NCBI GenBank assembly: GCA_012026855.1
Contig: VEOV01000166.1
Span: forward strand, 1-8,404
DNA length: 8,404 nt
Direction: 5' to 3'
Origin: Geobacter sp.
GTDB lineage: Bacteria > Desulfobacterota > Desulfuromonadia > Geobacterales > DSM-12255
Shown here: positions 1 through 5,700 of the stretch, piece by piece
Numbering within the stretch: position 1 is the first letter of the stretch
How the letters are laid out: each line of letters starts with the position of its first letter
Translations under genes and position numbers: made by a program
Notes under the pieces: generated by a model
What the model was told of the DNA's origin: nothing
The model's database searches: none
Seen by the model: the letters and a program-made list of their open reading frames with translations, nothing else

Positions 1-2442
1 GGGCCGAACTCCCGCACCCAGGCCGATGCCGGCAAAAAGGACGAAGCCAAGCGTACCGCACTGCAGGTCGGGGTCAGTGTTACTCCGGGTATCAACAATG
101 TTACCGCCCGGACACTGGTTAAAAAATATCCGACCCGCGACAGCCTCCTCGGGCTGGTAATGGCGCACTCCCTTGCCGTCGACAAGCACATCCTCGATGA
201 CAAGAAGCTTTCGCTGGAAGACCTGGCTGACGAGATTCTCTACGCCTCCTACGAGAAGGGTCTTGACCTGTATACCATCGAGGAGCTTTCTGCCCAGGTT
301 CAGGTTGAAGTGGAGAACATGTTCAAGGAGTATCCCGGCAGCAGAATCCGTCTCAAGGCCATTGGTGGCGGCGGCGGCAAGGGGCAGAGGATCCTCGGTG
401 CCTCCCTGCTGACTGCCAAGAACCCCACGGCCAAGCAGATCAAGGAGGCCGCAGCTGAGACTCCGACCCTGGTCCGCGAAGTTCTCAACGAGGTCAAGGC
501 GAACGGCGTTGGCGACAACAAAAACGTTCTGGTCGAGCTCAATATCGAGCAGACCCGCCACAACGAGATCCAGCTGGTCGGTAATGGCGAATGGTGCGTC
601 TCCCTCGGTGGCCGTGACTGCTCCCTGCAGATGCACGAGCAGAAACTGCTGGAGATTTCCGTTACCCAGGAAGGGCTTTCCCGGGCCATCGAAAAAGCAA
701 AGAAGGCTGGACGCAAGGCAGAAGTCAAGGCCCTTGAGAGTGATCTCAATGTCCTCAAAAGAATGGAGGAGGATTCCACCAAGTTCGGCCAGGCAGTCGG
801 TCTGGACTCGGCTTCAACCTTCGAGTGTATCGTTGACCGGGACCGCTACTACTTCATGGAAGTGAACACACGGATTCAGGTGGAGCACCGGGTCTCCGAG
901 CTTTGCTACTCCCTCAAGTTCACCAATCCGAAAGACAAGAAAGACTTTTTCATCGTTGAGTCGCTGGTTGAGGCCATGGCCCTCCTGGTGAAGCACAAGA
1001 AGCATCTCCCCAAGCCGGAGAGAATTCCCCGCTTTGCCGCAGCTGCTGAAGCCCGCCTCAATGCGACCGATGCGTCCCTGTCTCCCCATGCCGGCGGCAT
1101 GATCCGTTTCTGGTCAAAGCCGATTGAAGGCGAGATCCGTGACGATCAGGGAATCAGCCTGGTAAATCCGGATACCGGCATGTTTATGCGCTACAAGGTT
1201 GCCGGCGCTTACGACTCCAACATCGCCCTGCTCCTTACCAAGGGTGAGGACCGGCTGGACAGCTACAACCACCTGTCAAAGGTTCTGGGCAAGACCACCC
1301 TGCGGGGCGTTGATCTGGCCACCAACCTGGAGTTCCACTACGGCCTGGTCAACTGGTTCATCGGCCAGAATGTCATGGCCAAGCCGACCACCCGTTTTGT
1401 CGTTCCTTACCTGACACTCATGGGTCAGCTGAAGGAAGCTGCCTCGAAAATTGATACTGTCTATGCCTTTATCCAGATGAAGAAGGCCTATGCCAAGAAG
1501 ATGGCTGCCCAGTTCCCCGATGACCCGAAAGTCGCCAAGGAAATGTCGGCCATTATTGACCGCAAAGGGACGCTGGTTACCAGGCCGATGGACAAGCTCC
1601 TGGAAGATCCCCACCTGCTGTCCGGCTGGCTGTCGCTTAACCGGAGCAAGTTCTCCTTGGACAAGGGGAAGGTCGTGCTCCATGACAACCCGTTTGTCAT
1701 CCTGGCTGAGACCTATGAATACCTGAACATGTCCTTCGATCCGTCCGCTCCGGCAGCCGAGGTTATCTGGAGCCATGACAATGAGCTTCTCCAGAAGGGT
1801 CTCCGCTTCTACACGACGCTTTCCGAGAAATTCAAACTGGACCTCCATGAATTTGACAAGCTCTCTGCACAGCTTGCCAAGGAAAAACCGCAGGCAGGGT
1901 TCAGCGCTGATGAATGGCAGCAGATCCAGTCCGCCCATGCAGGTTTCGAGGCTGGCCTTGAGCTGCTCGGCATCCTGTTTGTCATCGCCGGCAATGTCAA
2001 GTTCTGGGATTTCAGGGTCGAGACCGATCTGGAAGTAACCATTCCGGCACACCTGCACGATGCAGATCTTCAGGTTGCCATGAAAAAGATACTGGTGCCG
2101 CCGCCATCAACGAAAGCTGACGAAATCGTCTCCATCTGCGGTGGTATGTACTACGGTCAGGAGGCCCCTGGCCTGCCGGCATTTGTTTACGAAGGGATGC
2201 ACTTCGAGAAGGGGCAGGCGCTCTACATCATCGAAGTAATGAAGATGTTCAACACAGTCCGGGCAACCTTCTCCGGCACCATCGACAAGATTATCATGCA
2301 GGGCGCCGACGGCAGCATTGTGCAGAAGGGGCAGCCGTTGTTCAAGGTCACTCCGGACGAGAAGTTTATCGAAGTCGACCCGAAAGAGCTTGAAACCGAG
2401 AAGAGAGAGAAGACCGCCGAGTACCTCAAGGCAGTTCTTTAA
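1..2442 (+). CDS. Biotin carboxylase fused to biotin carrier domain, acyl-CoA (probably propionyl-CoA) carboxylase subunit, 5'-partial
   Basis: The frame is open from base 1, so the N-terminus lies upstream; 813 residues are visible (numbered here from base 1). It would carboxylate its own biotin with ATP and bicarbonate, then hand the carboxyl group to a separate carboxyltransferase. Seen: an ATP-grasp glycine loop (GGGGGKG, 122-128), RDCSLQ (205-210) with Lys215, and the catalytic block EVNTRIQVEH (287-296), which keeps the Glu, Asn, Arg, Gln, Val and Glu that bind Mg-ATP and bicarbonate. Arg380 matches the catalytic arginine Arg338 of E. coli AccC. A biotinyl domain at about 700-783 carries the EVMKM signature with biotinylated Lys748 (codon 2242-2244). 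Odd: the segment before the glycine loop is long, the His equivalent to AccC His236 is Glu213, and about 250 residues between the two domains match nothing I recognise. Propionyl-CoA as substrate is inferred from the mutase and epimerase downstream; acetyl-CoA or pyruvate carboxylation is possible. Confidence 0.85.
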   Translation, partial: GPNSRTQADAGKKDEAKRTALQVGVSVTPGINNVTARTLVKKYPTRDSLLGLVMAHSLAVDKHILDDKKLSLEDLADEILYASYEKGLDLYTIEELSAQVQVEVENMFKEYPGSRIRLKAIGGGGGKGQRILGASLLTAKNPTAKQIKEAAAETPTLVREVLNEVKANGVGDNKNVLVELNIEQTRHNEIQLVGNGEWCVSLGGRDCSLQMHEQKLLEISVTQEGLSRAIEKAKKAGRKAEVKALESDLNVLKRMEEDSTKFGQAVGLDSASTFECIVDRDRYYFMEVNTRIQVEHRVSELCYSLKFTNPKDKKDFFIVESLVEAMALLVKHKKHLPKPERIPRFAAAAEARLNATDASLSPHAGGMIRFWSKPIEGEIRDDQGISLVNPDTGMFMRYKVAGAYDSNIALLLTKGEDRLDSYNHLSKVLGKTTLRGVDLATNLEFHYGLVNWFIGQNVMAKPTTRFVVPYLTLMGQLKEAASKIDTVYAFIQMKKAYAKKMAAQFPDDPKVAKEMSAIIDRKGTLVTRPMDKLLEDPHLLSGWLSLNRSKFSLDKGKVVLHDNPFVILAETYEYLNMSFDPSAPAAEVIWSHDNELLQKGLRFYTTLSEKFKLDLHEFDKLSAQLAKEKPQAGFSADEWQQIQSAHAGFEAGLELLGILFVIAGNVKFWDFRVETDLEVTIPAHLHDADLQVAMKKILVPPPSTKADEIVSICGGMYYGQEAPGLPAFVYEGMHFEKGQALYIIEVMKMFNTVRATFSGTIDKIIMQGADGSIVQKGQPLFKVTPDEKFIEVDPKELETEKREKTAEYLKAVL

Positions 2443-2481
2443 CATTAAAGGGCTCCAGCCGCGCCAGCTTTACGTATGACC

Positions 2482-2512
2482 GACTGACCCTGCCCGAAAG
2501 GCGGGGTCAGTC
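2482..2512 (+). terminator. Stem-loop between carboxylase and kinase-like genes; weak or partial terminator
   Basis: Bases 2482-2494 pair with 2500-2512 as 13 base pairs, one of them T-G, around the loop CGAAA. The stem is GC-rich and stable. The bases that follow (ATTTGCTGG) contain only three T in a row, so this is a poor intrinsic terminator. It may attenuate transcription, stop 3' decay of the carboxylase mRNA, or be a processing site that sets different levels for the carboxylase and the downstream genes. I found no convincing promoter in the 112-base gap, which argues that some read-through reaches the kinase-like gene. Confidence 0.5.
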
Positions 2513-2554
2513 ATTTGCTGGCGATGTAGGCATACTACCTTACAGGAGGATACA

Positions 2555-3187
2555 ATGAAAAAAGGTAAATTTATCGTTATCGAAGGGATCAGTGGTTCCG
2601 GCCAGCAGGTCAAGGCAGGTATAGTCGCCCTGCATAAGGCGCTGGTTGATCTTGGCTATAATGTGGTTGAGTGTGCCAATCCCGATTCAGGAAGGGCCCA
2701 GGAACTGGGGGTGGCCAACATCCTCAACTGGCCGTTTGGCGAAGATGCCCGGGCGGATTTCTTCTTTGAAGGAGCTGTACGCGCTGAAATCTTTAATAAA
2801 GTAGTCAGGCCGGCTCTTGCTGACGACAAGATTGTCCTCTGCAAGCAATCAAGCATCTCCTCACTGGCAAATGCCTGGGTAAACGGCCACACAGGTCATT
2901 TCGACACCTTGCGGCACCTGGAAAAGCTGTCCCGCGGGTTCCTCTTTGAAGACGAAATCTATCCTGACCTTACCTTATTCTTCGATGTACCTGCAGAAGA
3001 GGCGTGCGAGCGGATCGAGGACATTCTGCAGATCCAGCACGGCGGCATCGAGTACTTCCAGAAGATGCGTAAATTCTACCTGAAAGAGCTCTCCCGCTGG
3101 AATGGCAAGCGGATTGATGCCTCAGCGTCAAGAAGTCAGGATGACGTTAATGCCGAGGCACTGGCACTGGTAAAGGCGCTGCTGTAG
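2555..3187 (+). CDS. Thymidylate kinase-like P-loop protein with degenerate catalytic motifs
   Basis: The protein has 210 residues, the usual length of bacterial dTMP kinase. Family traits are the first strand plus loop (FIVIEG then GISGSGQQ, residues 6-18), a helix resembling the dTMP kinase LLFAADR region (68-80), and PDLTLFFDVP (137-146), the family's core strand motif. Two catalytic features are missing. The Walker A Lys-Ser/Thr is Gln17-Gln18 (codons 2603-2608), and the Asp-Arg motif after the VLC strand is Lys97-Gln98. The arginine-rich lid (about 151-172) is also poor. I infer that it is not an active thymidylate kinase; it may bind a nucleotide or a partner protein without phosphoryl transfer. 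AGGAGG at 2544-2549 lies 5 bases before the ATG. It sits between a biotin carboxylase gene and the methylmalonyl-CoA mutase gene, 37 bases before the latter, which suggests a role tied to that pathway. Automatic annotation would probably say thymidylate kinase. Confidence 0.8.
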   Translation: MKKGKFIVIEGISGSGQQVKAGIVALHKALVDLGYNVVECANPDSGRAQELGVANILNWPFGEDARADFFFEGAVRAEIFNKVVRPALADDKIVLCKQSSISSLANAWVNGHTGHFDTLRHLEKLSRGFLFEDEIYPDLTLFFDVPAEEACERIEDILQIQHGGIEYFQKMRKFYLKELSRWNGKRIDASASRSQDDVNAEALALVKALL

Positions 3188-3224
3188 GTGGCGCTACAGA
3201 TTTTACAGTTCTAAGGAGATTTGC

Positions 3225-4877
3225 ATGAGCATAGCGGACAAGAAGAAGGTCTGGGGAGCAAAAGTCGCCAAAGGTCTTGAAAAGCGGGCTGAGAGGAAAC
3301 CGGTTTTCACCACCTCTTCAAATATCGAAATGGAGCGTTGCTTCACACCTGACTTTGAGTACCCTGGGTATGAAGGGCAGCTGGGCTTCCCGGGGGAGTA
3401 TCCGTACACCAGAGGGGTGCAGCCGACCATGTATCGCGGCCAGTTCTGGACCATGCGCCAGTATGCCGGCTTCGGCACGGCCAAAGAGTCCAACGAGCGC
3501 TACAAGTACCTGTTGTCTGCAGGCCAGACCGGGCTGTCTGTTGCCTTTGACCTGCCGACCCAGATGGGGTACGACTCCGATGCCGGCATGAGCCAGGGAG
3601 AGGTCGGTAAGGTCGGCGTCGCCATCGACTCGCTGGCTGACATGGAGATTCTCTTTGACGGCATTCCGCTGGACAAGGTTTCGACCTCCATGACCATCAA
3701 CTCGACCGCCGCCATCCTGCTCTGTATGTACATTGCAGTTGCTGAAAAGCAGGGGGTCTCTGCCGACAAGATTTCCGGCACCATCCAGAATGACATCCTC
3801 AAGGAGTACATGGCCCGCGGCACCTACATCTATCCGCCGAAGGAGTCGATGCGGATCATTACCGACATCTTCGCCTATTGCAAAGACAATGTGCCCAAAT
3901 GGAACACCATTTCCATCTCCGGCTACCATATCCGTGAAGCCGGTTCCAGTGCTGTGCAGGAGGTGGCCTTTACCCTGGCGGACGGTATCGCCTACGTGGA
4001 CGCTGCCATCAAGGCCGGCCTCGATGTTGACGAGTTCGCCCCGCGCCTGGCCTTCTTCTTCAATGCCCATAACAACCTCCTCGAAGAGGTTGCCAAGTTC
4101 CGTGCTGCCCGCCGCATCTGGGGCAAGATTATGAAGGAGCGCTTCAAAGCAAAAGACCCCAAGTCCCAGATGCTCCGCTTCCATACCCAGACAGCCGGCT
4201 GTACCCTCACCGCCCAACAGCCGGACAACAACATCATGCGGGTCACCATCCAGGCGCTGGCTGCTGTGCTAGGCGGCACCCAGTCGCTGCACACCAATTC
4301 ACGTGACGAAGCTCTGGCGCTGCCGACAGAGGATTCGGTCCGGATTGCTCTTCGAACCCAGCAGGTAATTGCCTATGAGTCAGGCGTTGCCGACTCCATC
4401 GACCCGCTGGCCGGCTCTTTCCTGGTTGAATCCTTGACTGACCAGATTGAAAAAGCCGCCCTCGATTATATTGAGAAAATCGACAACCTGGGGGGCGCTG
4501 TCGAAGCGATATCGCGCGGCTTCCAGCAGAAGGAGATCCAGGACTCGGCCTATGCCTACCAGCGTTCCATCGAGACCGATGATTTGATCATTGTCGGGGT
4601 CAACAAGTTCACCGTAAAAGAGCCGCCGCCAAGCGGCCTGTTGAAGGTCAAGGAAGAGGTGGAGATCTCCCAGAAGGCTTCTCTGAGTGCCATGAAGGCC
4701 AAGAGGGACAACGGGGCGGTCAAGGCTTCCCTGGCAAAACTGGAAGAAGCTGCCAAGGGGAGTGGCAACCTGATGCCGTTCATCCTTGAGGCGGTAAAAA
4801 CCTACGCAACTCTGGGTGAAATTGCCGATGTTTTCCGGGGGGTATTCGGCAAGCATACAGAGACGGTCGTTCTGTAA
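3225..4877 (+). CDS. Methylmalonyl-CoA mutase, catalytic (large/alpha) chain without B12-binding domain
   Basis: It interconverts (R)-methylmalonyl-CoA and succinyl-CoA by an adenosylcobalamin radical rearrangement. The 550 residues cover only the TIM-barrel substrate domain. The C-terminus stops at HTETVVL, and no DxHxxG cobalamin motif is present, so a separate small B12 subunit must be supplied from elsewhere. Substrate residues fit methylmalonyl-CoA rather than isobutyryl-CoA: Tyr70 in PTMY and Arg198 in KEYMAR match Tyr89 and Arg207 of the Propionibacterium enzyme, where isobutyryl-CoA mutases carry Phe and Gln. Gln188 (TIQND) and His235 (SGYH) match Gln197 and His244. Other family blocks are TAKESNERYKYLL, GLSVAFDLPTQMGYDSD, TQSLHTNS and ESGVADSIDPLAGS. 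AAGGAG at 3213-3218 lies 6 bases before the ATG. The gene follows the kinase-like gene by 37 bases and precedes the epimerase gene by 11. Confidence 0.95.
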   Translation: MSIADKKKVWGAKVAKGLEKRAERKPVFTTSSNIEMERCFTPDFEYPGYEGQLGFPGEYPYTRGVQPTMYRGQFWTMRQYAGFGTAKESNERYKYLLSAGQTGLSVAFDLPTQMGYDSDAGMSQGEVGKVGVAIDSLADMEILFDGIPLDKVSTSMTINSTAAILLCMYIAVAEKQGVSADKISGTIQNDILKEYMARGTYIYPPKESMRIITDIFAYCKDNVPKWNTISISGYHIREAGSSAVQEVAFTLADGIAYVDAAIKAGLDVDEFAPRLAFFFNAHNNLLEEVAKFRAARRIWGKIMKERFKAKDPKSQMLRFHTQTAGCTLTAQQPDNNIMRVTIQALAAVLGGTQSLHTNSRDEALALPTEDSVRIALRTQQVIAYESGVADSIDPLAGSFLVESLTDQIEKAALDYIEKIDNLGGAVEAISRGFQQKEIQDSAYAYQRSIETDDLIIVGVNKFTVKEPPPSGLLKVKEEVEISQKASLSAMKAKRDNGAVKASLAKLEEAAKGSGNLMPFILEAVKTYATLGEIADVFRGVFGKHTETVVL

Positions 4878-4891
4878 GGAGGTTCGAGTTG
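4875..4891 (+). promoter_or_regulatory. Ribosome-binding site overlapping the mutase stop, serving a TTG start
   Basis: The mutase stop TAA (4875-4877) runs directly into AAGGAGG (4876-4882), a full-length Shine-Dalgarno core. Two consecutive TTG codons follow, at 4889-4891 and 4892-4894, with spacings of 6 and 9 bases. No ATG or GTG lies in frame between the ribosome-binding site and the conserved HKINHIGIAV N-terminus, so initiation at TTG is required. The arrangement favours translational coupling of the epimerase to the mutase. Confidence 0.8.
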
Positions 4892-5293
4892 TTGCACAAA
4901 ATTAACCATATCGGCATAGCAGTGCCATCGATTGACGCTACACTCCCCTTCTACCGCGACCAGCTCGGCATGGCCTGCCTGGGCATTGAGGAAGTTGCTG
5001 AGCAGAAGGTCAAGGTTGCCATGCTGTCAATAGGGGAGTCAAAGATCGAGCTGCTGGAGCCGACTGCTGAAGACAGTCCGGTAGCCAGGTTCTTGGAAAA
5101 AAGCGGCCAGGGGATCCATCACATTGCCTATGAAGTGACTGATATCGAAGTCGCTATTGCCTCTCTGCTGGCGGATGGAGCAAGGATGATCGACGAAAAA
5201 CCCCGTCAGGGTGCCCATGGTACCAGGATCGCTTTTCTCCATCCCAAAAGCAGCCATGGCGTTCTAACCGAACTGTGTCAATCTGGACACTAA
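4889..5293 (+). CDS. mce: Methylmalonyl-CoA epimerase
   Basis: It inverts C2 of methylmalonyl-CoA, linking the (S) product of the carboxylase to the (R) substrate of the mutase. The 134 residues match the usual length of this family in the vicinal oxygen chelate superfamily. Two beta-alpha-beta-beta-beta modules are visible: one from HIGIAVPSIDATLPFYRDQLG (from residue 7) and one from GIHHIAYEVTDIEVAI (75-90). Probable metal ligands are His7, His78 (or His77) and Glu128 in VLTELC, with Glu54 in KIELLEP as the likely fourth. ELLEPTAEDSPVARFL is a strong family signature. The start is TTG; the second TTG, one codon later, is an alternative. It is the last gene of the pathway cluster. No terminator follows directly, and the next strong one is at 5534, beyond two internal promoter candidates. 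Confidence 0.95.
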   Translation: MLHKINHIGIAVPSIDATLPFYRDQLGMACLGIEEVAEQKVKVAMLSIGESKIELLEPTAEDSPVARFLEKSGQGIHHIAYEVTDIEVAIASLLADGARMIDEKPRQGAHGTRIAFLHPKSSHGVLTELCQSGH

Positions 5294-5321
5294 TTTAATG
5301 TAACGCTGTTTGAAAAAAAAC

Positions 5322-5349
5322 TTGACTTGAGTTTGAAAATTCGTATTAT
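5322..5349 (+). promoter_or_regulatory. Sigma70-type promoter candidate P1 upstream of the porin leader
   Basis: TTGACT (5322-5327, five of six consensus bases) and TATTAT (5344-5349, five of six) are 16 bases apart. Reading the -10 as ATTATA at 5345-5350 would give 17. An A-tract (5313-5320) just upstream could act as an UP element. Expected transcription start is about 5356. The promoter begins 28 bases after the epimerase stop and points toward the structured region and the porin gene. Confidence 0.6.
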
Positions 5350-5359
5350 AAGTCAAACT
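5330..5359. repeat. Inverted repeat flanking the P1 -10 box; possible operator
   Basis: AGTTTGA (5330-5336) and TCAAACT (5353-5359) are exact inverted copies separated by 16 bases that contain the -10 box. A second exact pair, TTGACTT (5322-5328) and AAGTCAA (5350-5356), overlaps the -35 box and the expected start site. Dyad symmetry placed this way is typical of a repressor or activator site. The protein that would bind is unknown, and AT-rich sequence makes some chance symmetry likely. Confidence 0.4.
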
Positions 5360-5429
5360 TTTCAAAACAACTCCCTTTAAGGCTTGCTGTTAAAGGGGTT
5401 GCAAGCAGAACTGCAGTATGCGTTGAAAA
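5359..5429 (+). ncRNA. Candidate structured leader RNA with pseudoknot-capable nested stems
   Basis: Within the expected P1 transcript, TTTTCAA (5359-5365) can pair with TTGAAAA (5423-5429) as a closing stem. Inside it, CCCTTTAA (5373-5380) pairs exactly with TTAAAGGG (5390-5397) around a 9-base loop. GCTTGC (5382-5387) in that loop is an exact complement of GCAAGC (5401-5406) downstream. The two inner stems interlock, so they form a tight pseudoknot or are mutually exclusive. The 3-base link between TTAAAGGG and GCAAGC is short for a full 8-pair first stem, which favours switching or partial melting. I recognise no known riboswitch class. It could be a leader element of the porin gene or part of a small RNA. 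Confidence 0.4.
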
Positions 5430-5437
5430 ATTGCAGC

Positions 5438-5466
5438 TTGACAATTAATTTAAGCTTATGTACTTT
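5438..5466 (+). promoter_or_regulatory. Sigma70-type promoter candidate P2
   Basis: A perfect TTGACA -35 (5438-5443) is followed after 17 bases by TACTTT (5461-5466), which keeps the key T, A and final T of the -10 box but only three of six bases. The spacer is AT-rich. A transcript starting near 5473 and ending at the terminator of 5534-5574 would be about 100 bases, a normal size for a small RNA. The weak -10 box makes this less certain than P1. Confidence 0.45.
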
Positions 5467-5533
5467 GCTTCGAAATCACCTAAGGATGTCAATGCCATAT
5501 TTGCTAGCAGGTGACATATCCGTATAGAACAAC

Positions 5534-5574
5534 AAGCCCTGAGCTGTTCTTATTGAACAGTTGTCAGGGCTTTT
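5534..5574 (+). terminator. Intrinsic terminator or attenuator in the porin leader
   Basis: AAGCCCTGA (5534-5542) pairs exactly with TCAGGGCTT (5564-5572), and CTGTTC (5544-5549) pairs with GAACAG (5555-5560) around the loop TTATT, with a small internal loop of one against three bases. TTTT (5571-5574) follows, then ACGTTTTT. It lies 241 bases past the epimerase stop, downstream of both promoter candidates and 127 bases before the porin ATG. AGAACA (5526-5531) is an exact complement of TGTTCT (5545-5550), so an alternative hairpin could disrupt the terminator's inner stem. Confidence 0.8.
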
Positions 5575-5700
5575 ACGTTTTTCAAACTTTCAAGGGGTAA
5601 ATTCTTAAACGAAAGGTGGTGATGAAAACGTAGTCGTTTTTAGTAGCAAGTATTCGGAAAACAAATGTTTTTCCATCAACCATACAAGGAGGTAGTACAC
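5575..5700 (+). promoter_or_regulatory. Untranslated segment between terminator and porin start, with two hairpins and the ribosome-binding site
   Basis: AAAACG (5625-5630) and CGTTTT (5635-5640) form a small hairpin with loop TAGT. GGAAAAC (5656-5662) and GTTTTTCC (5667-5674) form a second hairpin with loop AAAT and one bulged T. It ends 11 bases before AAGGAGG (5686-5692), which is 8 bases from the porin ATG at 5701. The second hairpin may keep the ribosome-binding site open or protect the 5' end of the mRNA. No convincing -35/-10 pair was found in this segment. Confidence 0.45.
5579..5588. repeat. Second copy of the P1 operator-like decamer, just after the terminator
   Basis: TTTTCAAACT here is the exact reverse complement of AGTTTGAAAA at 5330-5339, the left arm of the P1 inverted repeat. 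Together with the following TTCAA it also closely copies TCAAACTTTTCAA at 5353-5365, with one T fewer (TCAAACTTTCAA, 5582-5593). Three related copies within 270 bases suggest binding sites for one regulator or RNA pairing sites, although AT-rich decamers can recur by chance. Confidence 0.35.

Noticed and set aside
1276..2058. Long minus-strand open frame (260 codons) across the carboxylase gene
   Set aside because: It is antisense to a clear coding region, has no recognisable motifs, and is explained by codon bias in GC-rich sequence.
3318..4217. Long minus-strand open frame (299 codons) across the mutase gene
   Set aside because: It is antisense to strongly conserved mutase motifs and has no domain or credible start context; it is a shadow frame.
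5458..5514. 18-codon open frame (MYFASKSPKDVNAIFASR) before the terminator, a possible attenuation leader peptide
   Set aside because: It has no ribosome-binding site, no run of regulatory codons, and its start overlaps the P2 promoter region. It is kept only as a remote possibility.
5622..5633. Mini-frame ATG AAA ACG TAG after AAAGG, a possible regulatory uORF
   Set aside because: Three codons after a weak purine-rich stretch are easily due to chance, and the frame overlaps a small hairpin.
5594..5650. Faint resemblance to a GEMM (cyclic dinucleotide) riboswitch, from a CGAAAGG-like stretch
   Set aside because: The expected GAAA-capped stem does not form here, and the conserved ACGCAAAG segment is absent.
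5665..5700. Upstream in-frame ATG that would lengthen the porin by 12 residues
   Set aside because: The added residues precede the signal peptide, the codon lies inside a hairpin, and it has no ribosome-binding site, whereas ATG 5701 has AAGGAGG 8 bases upstream.
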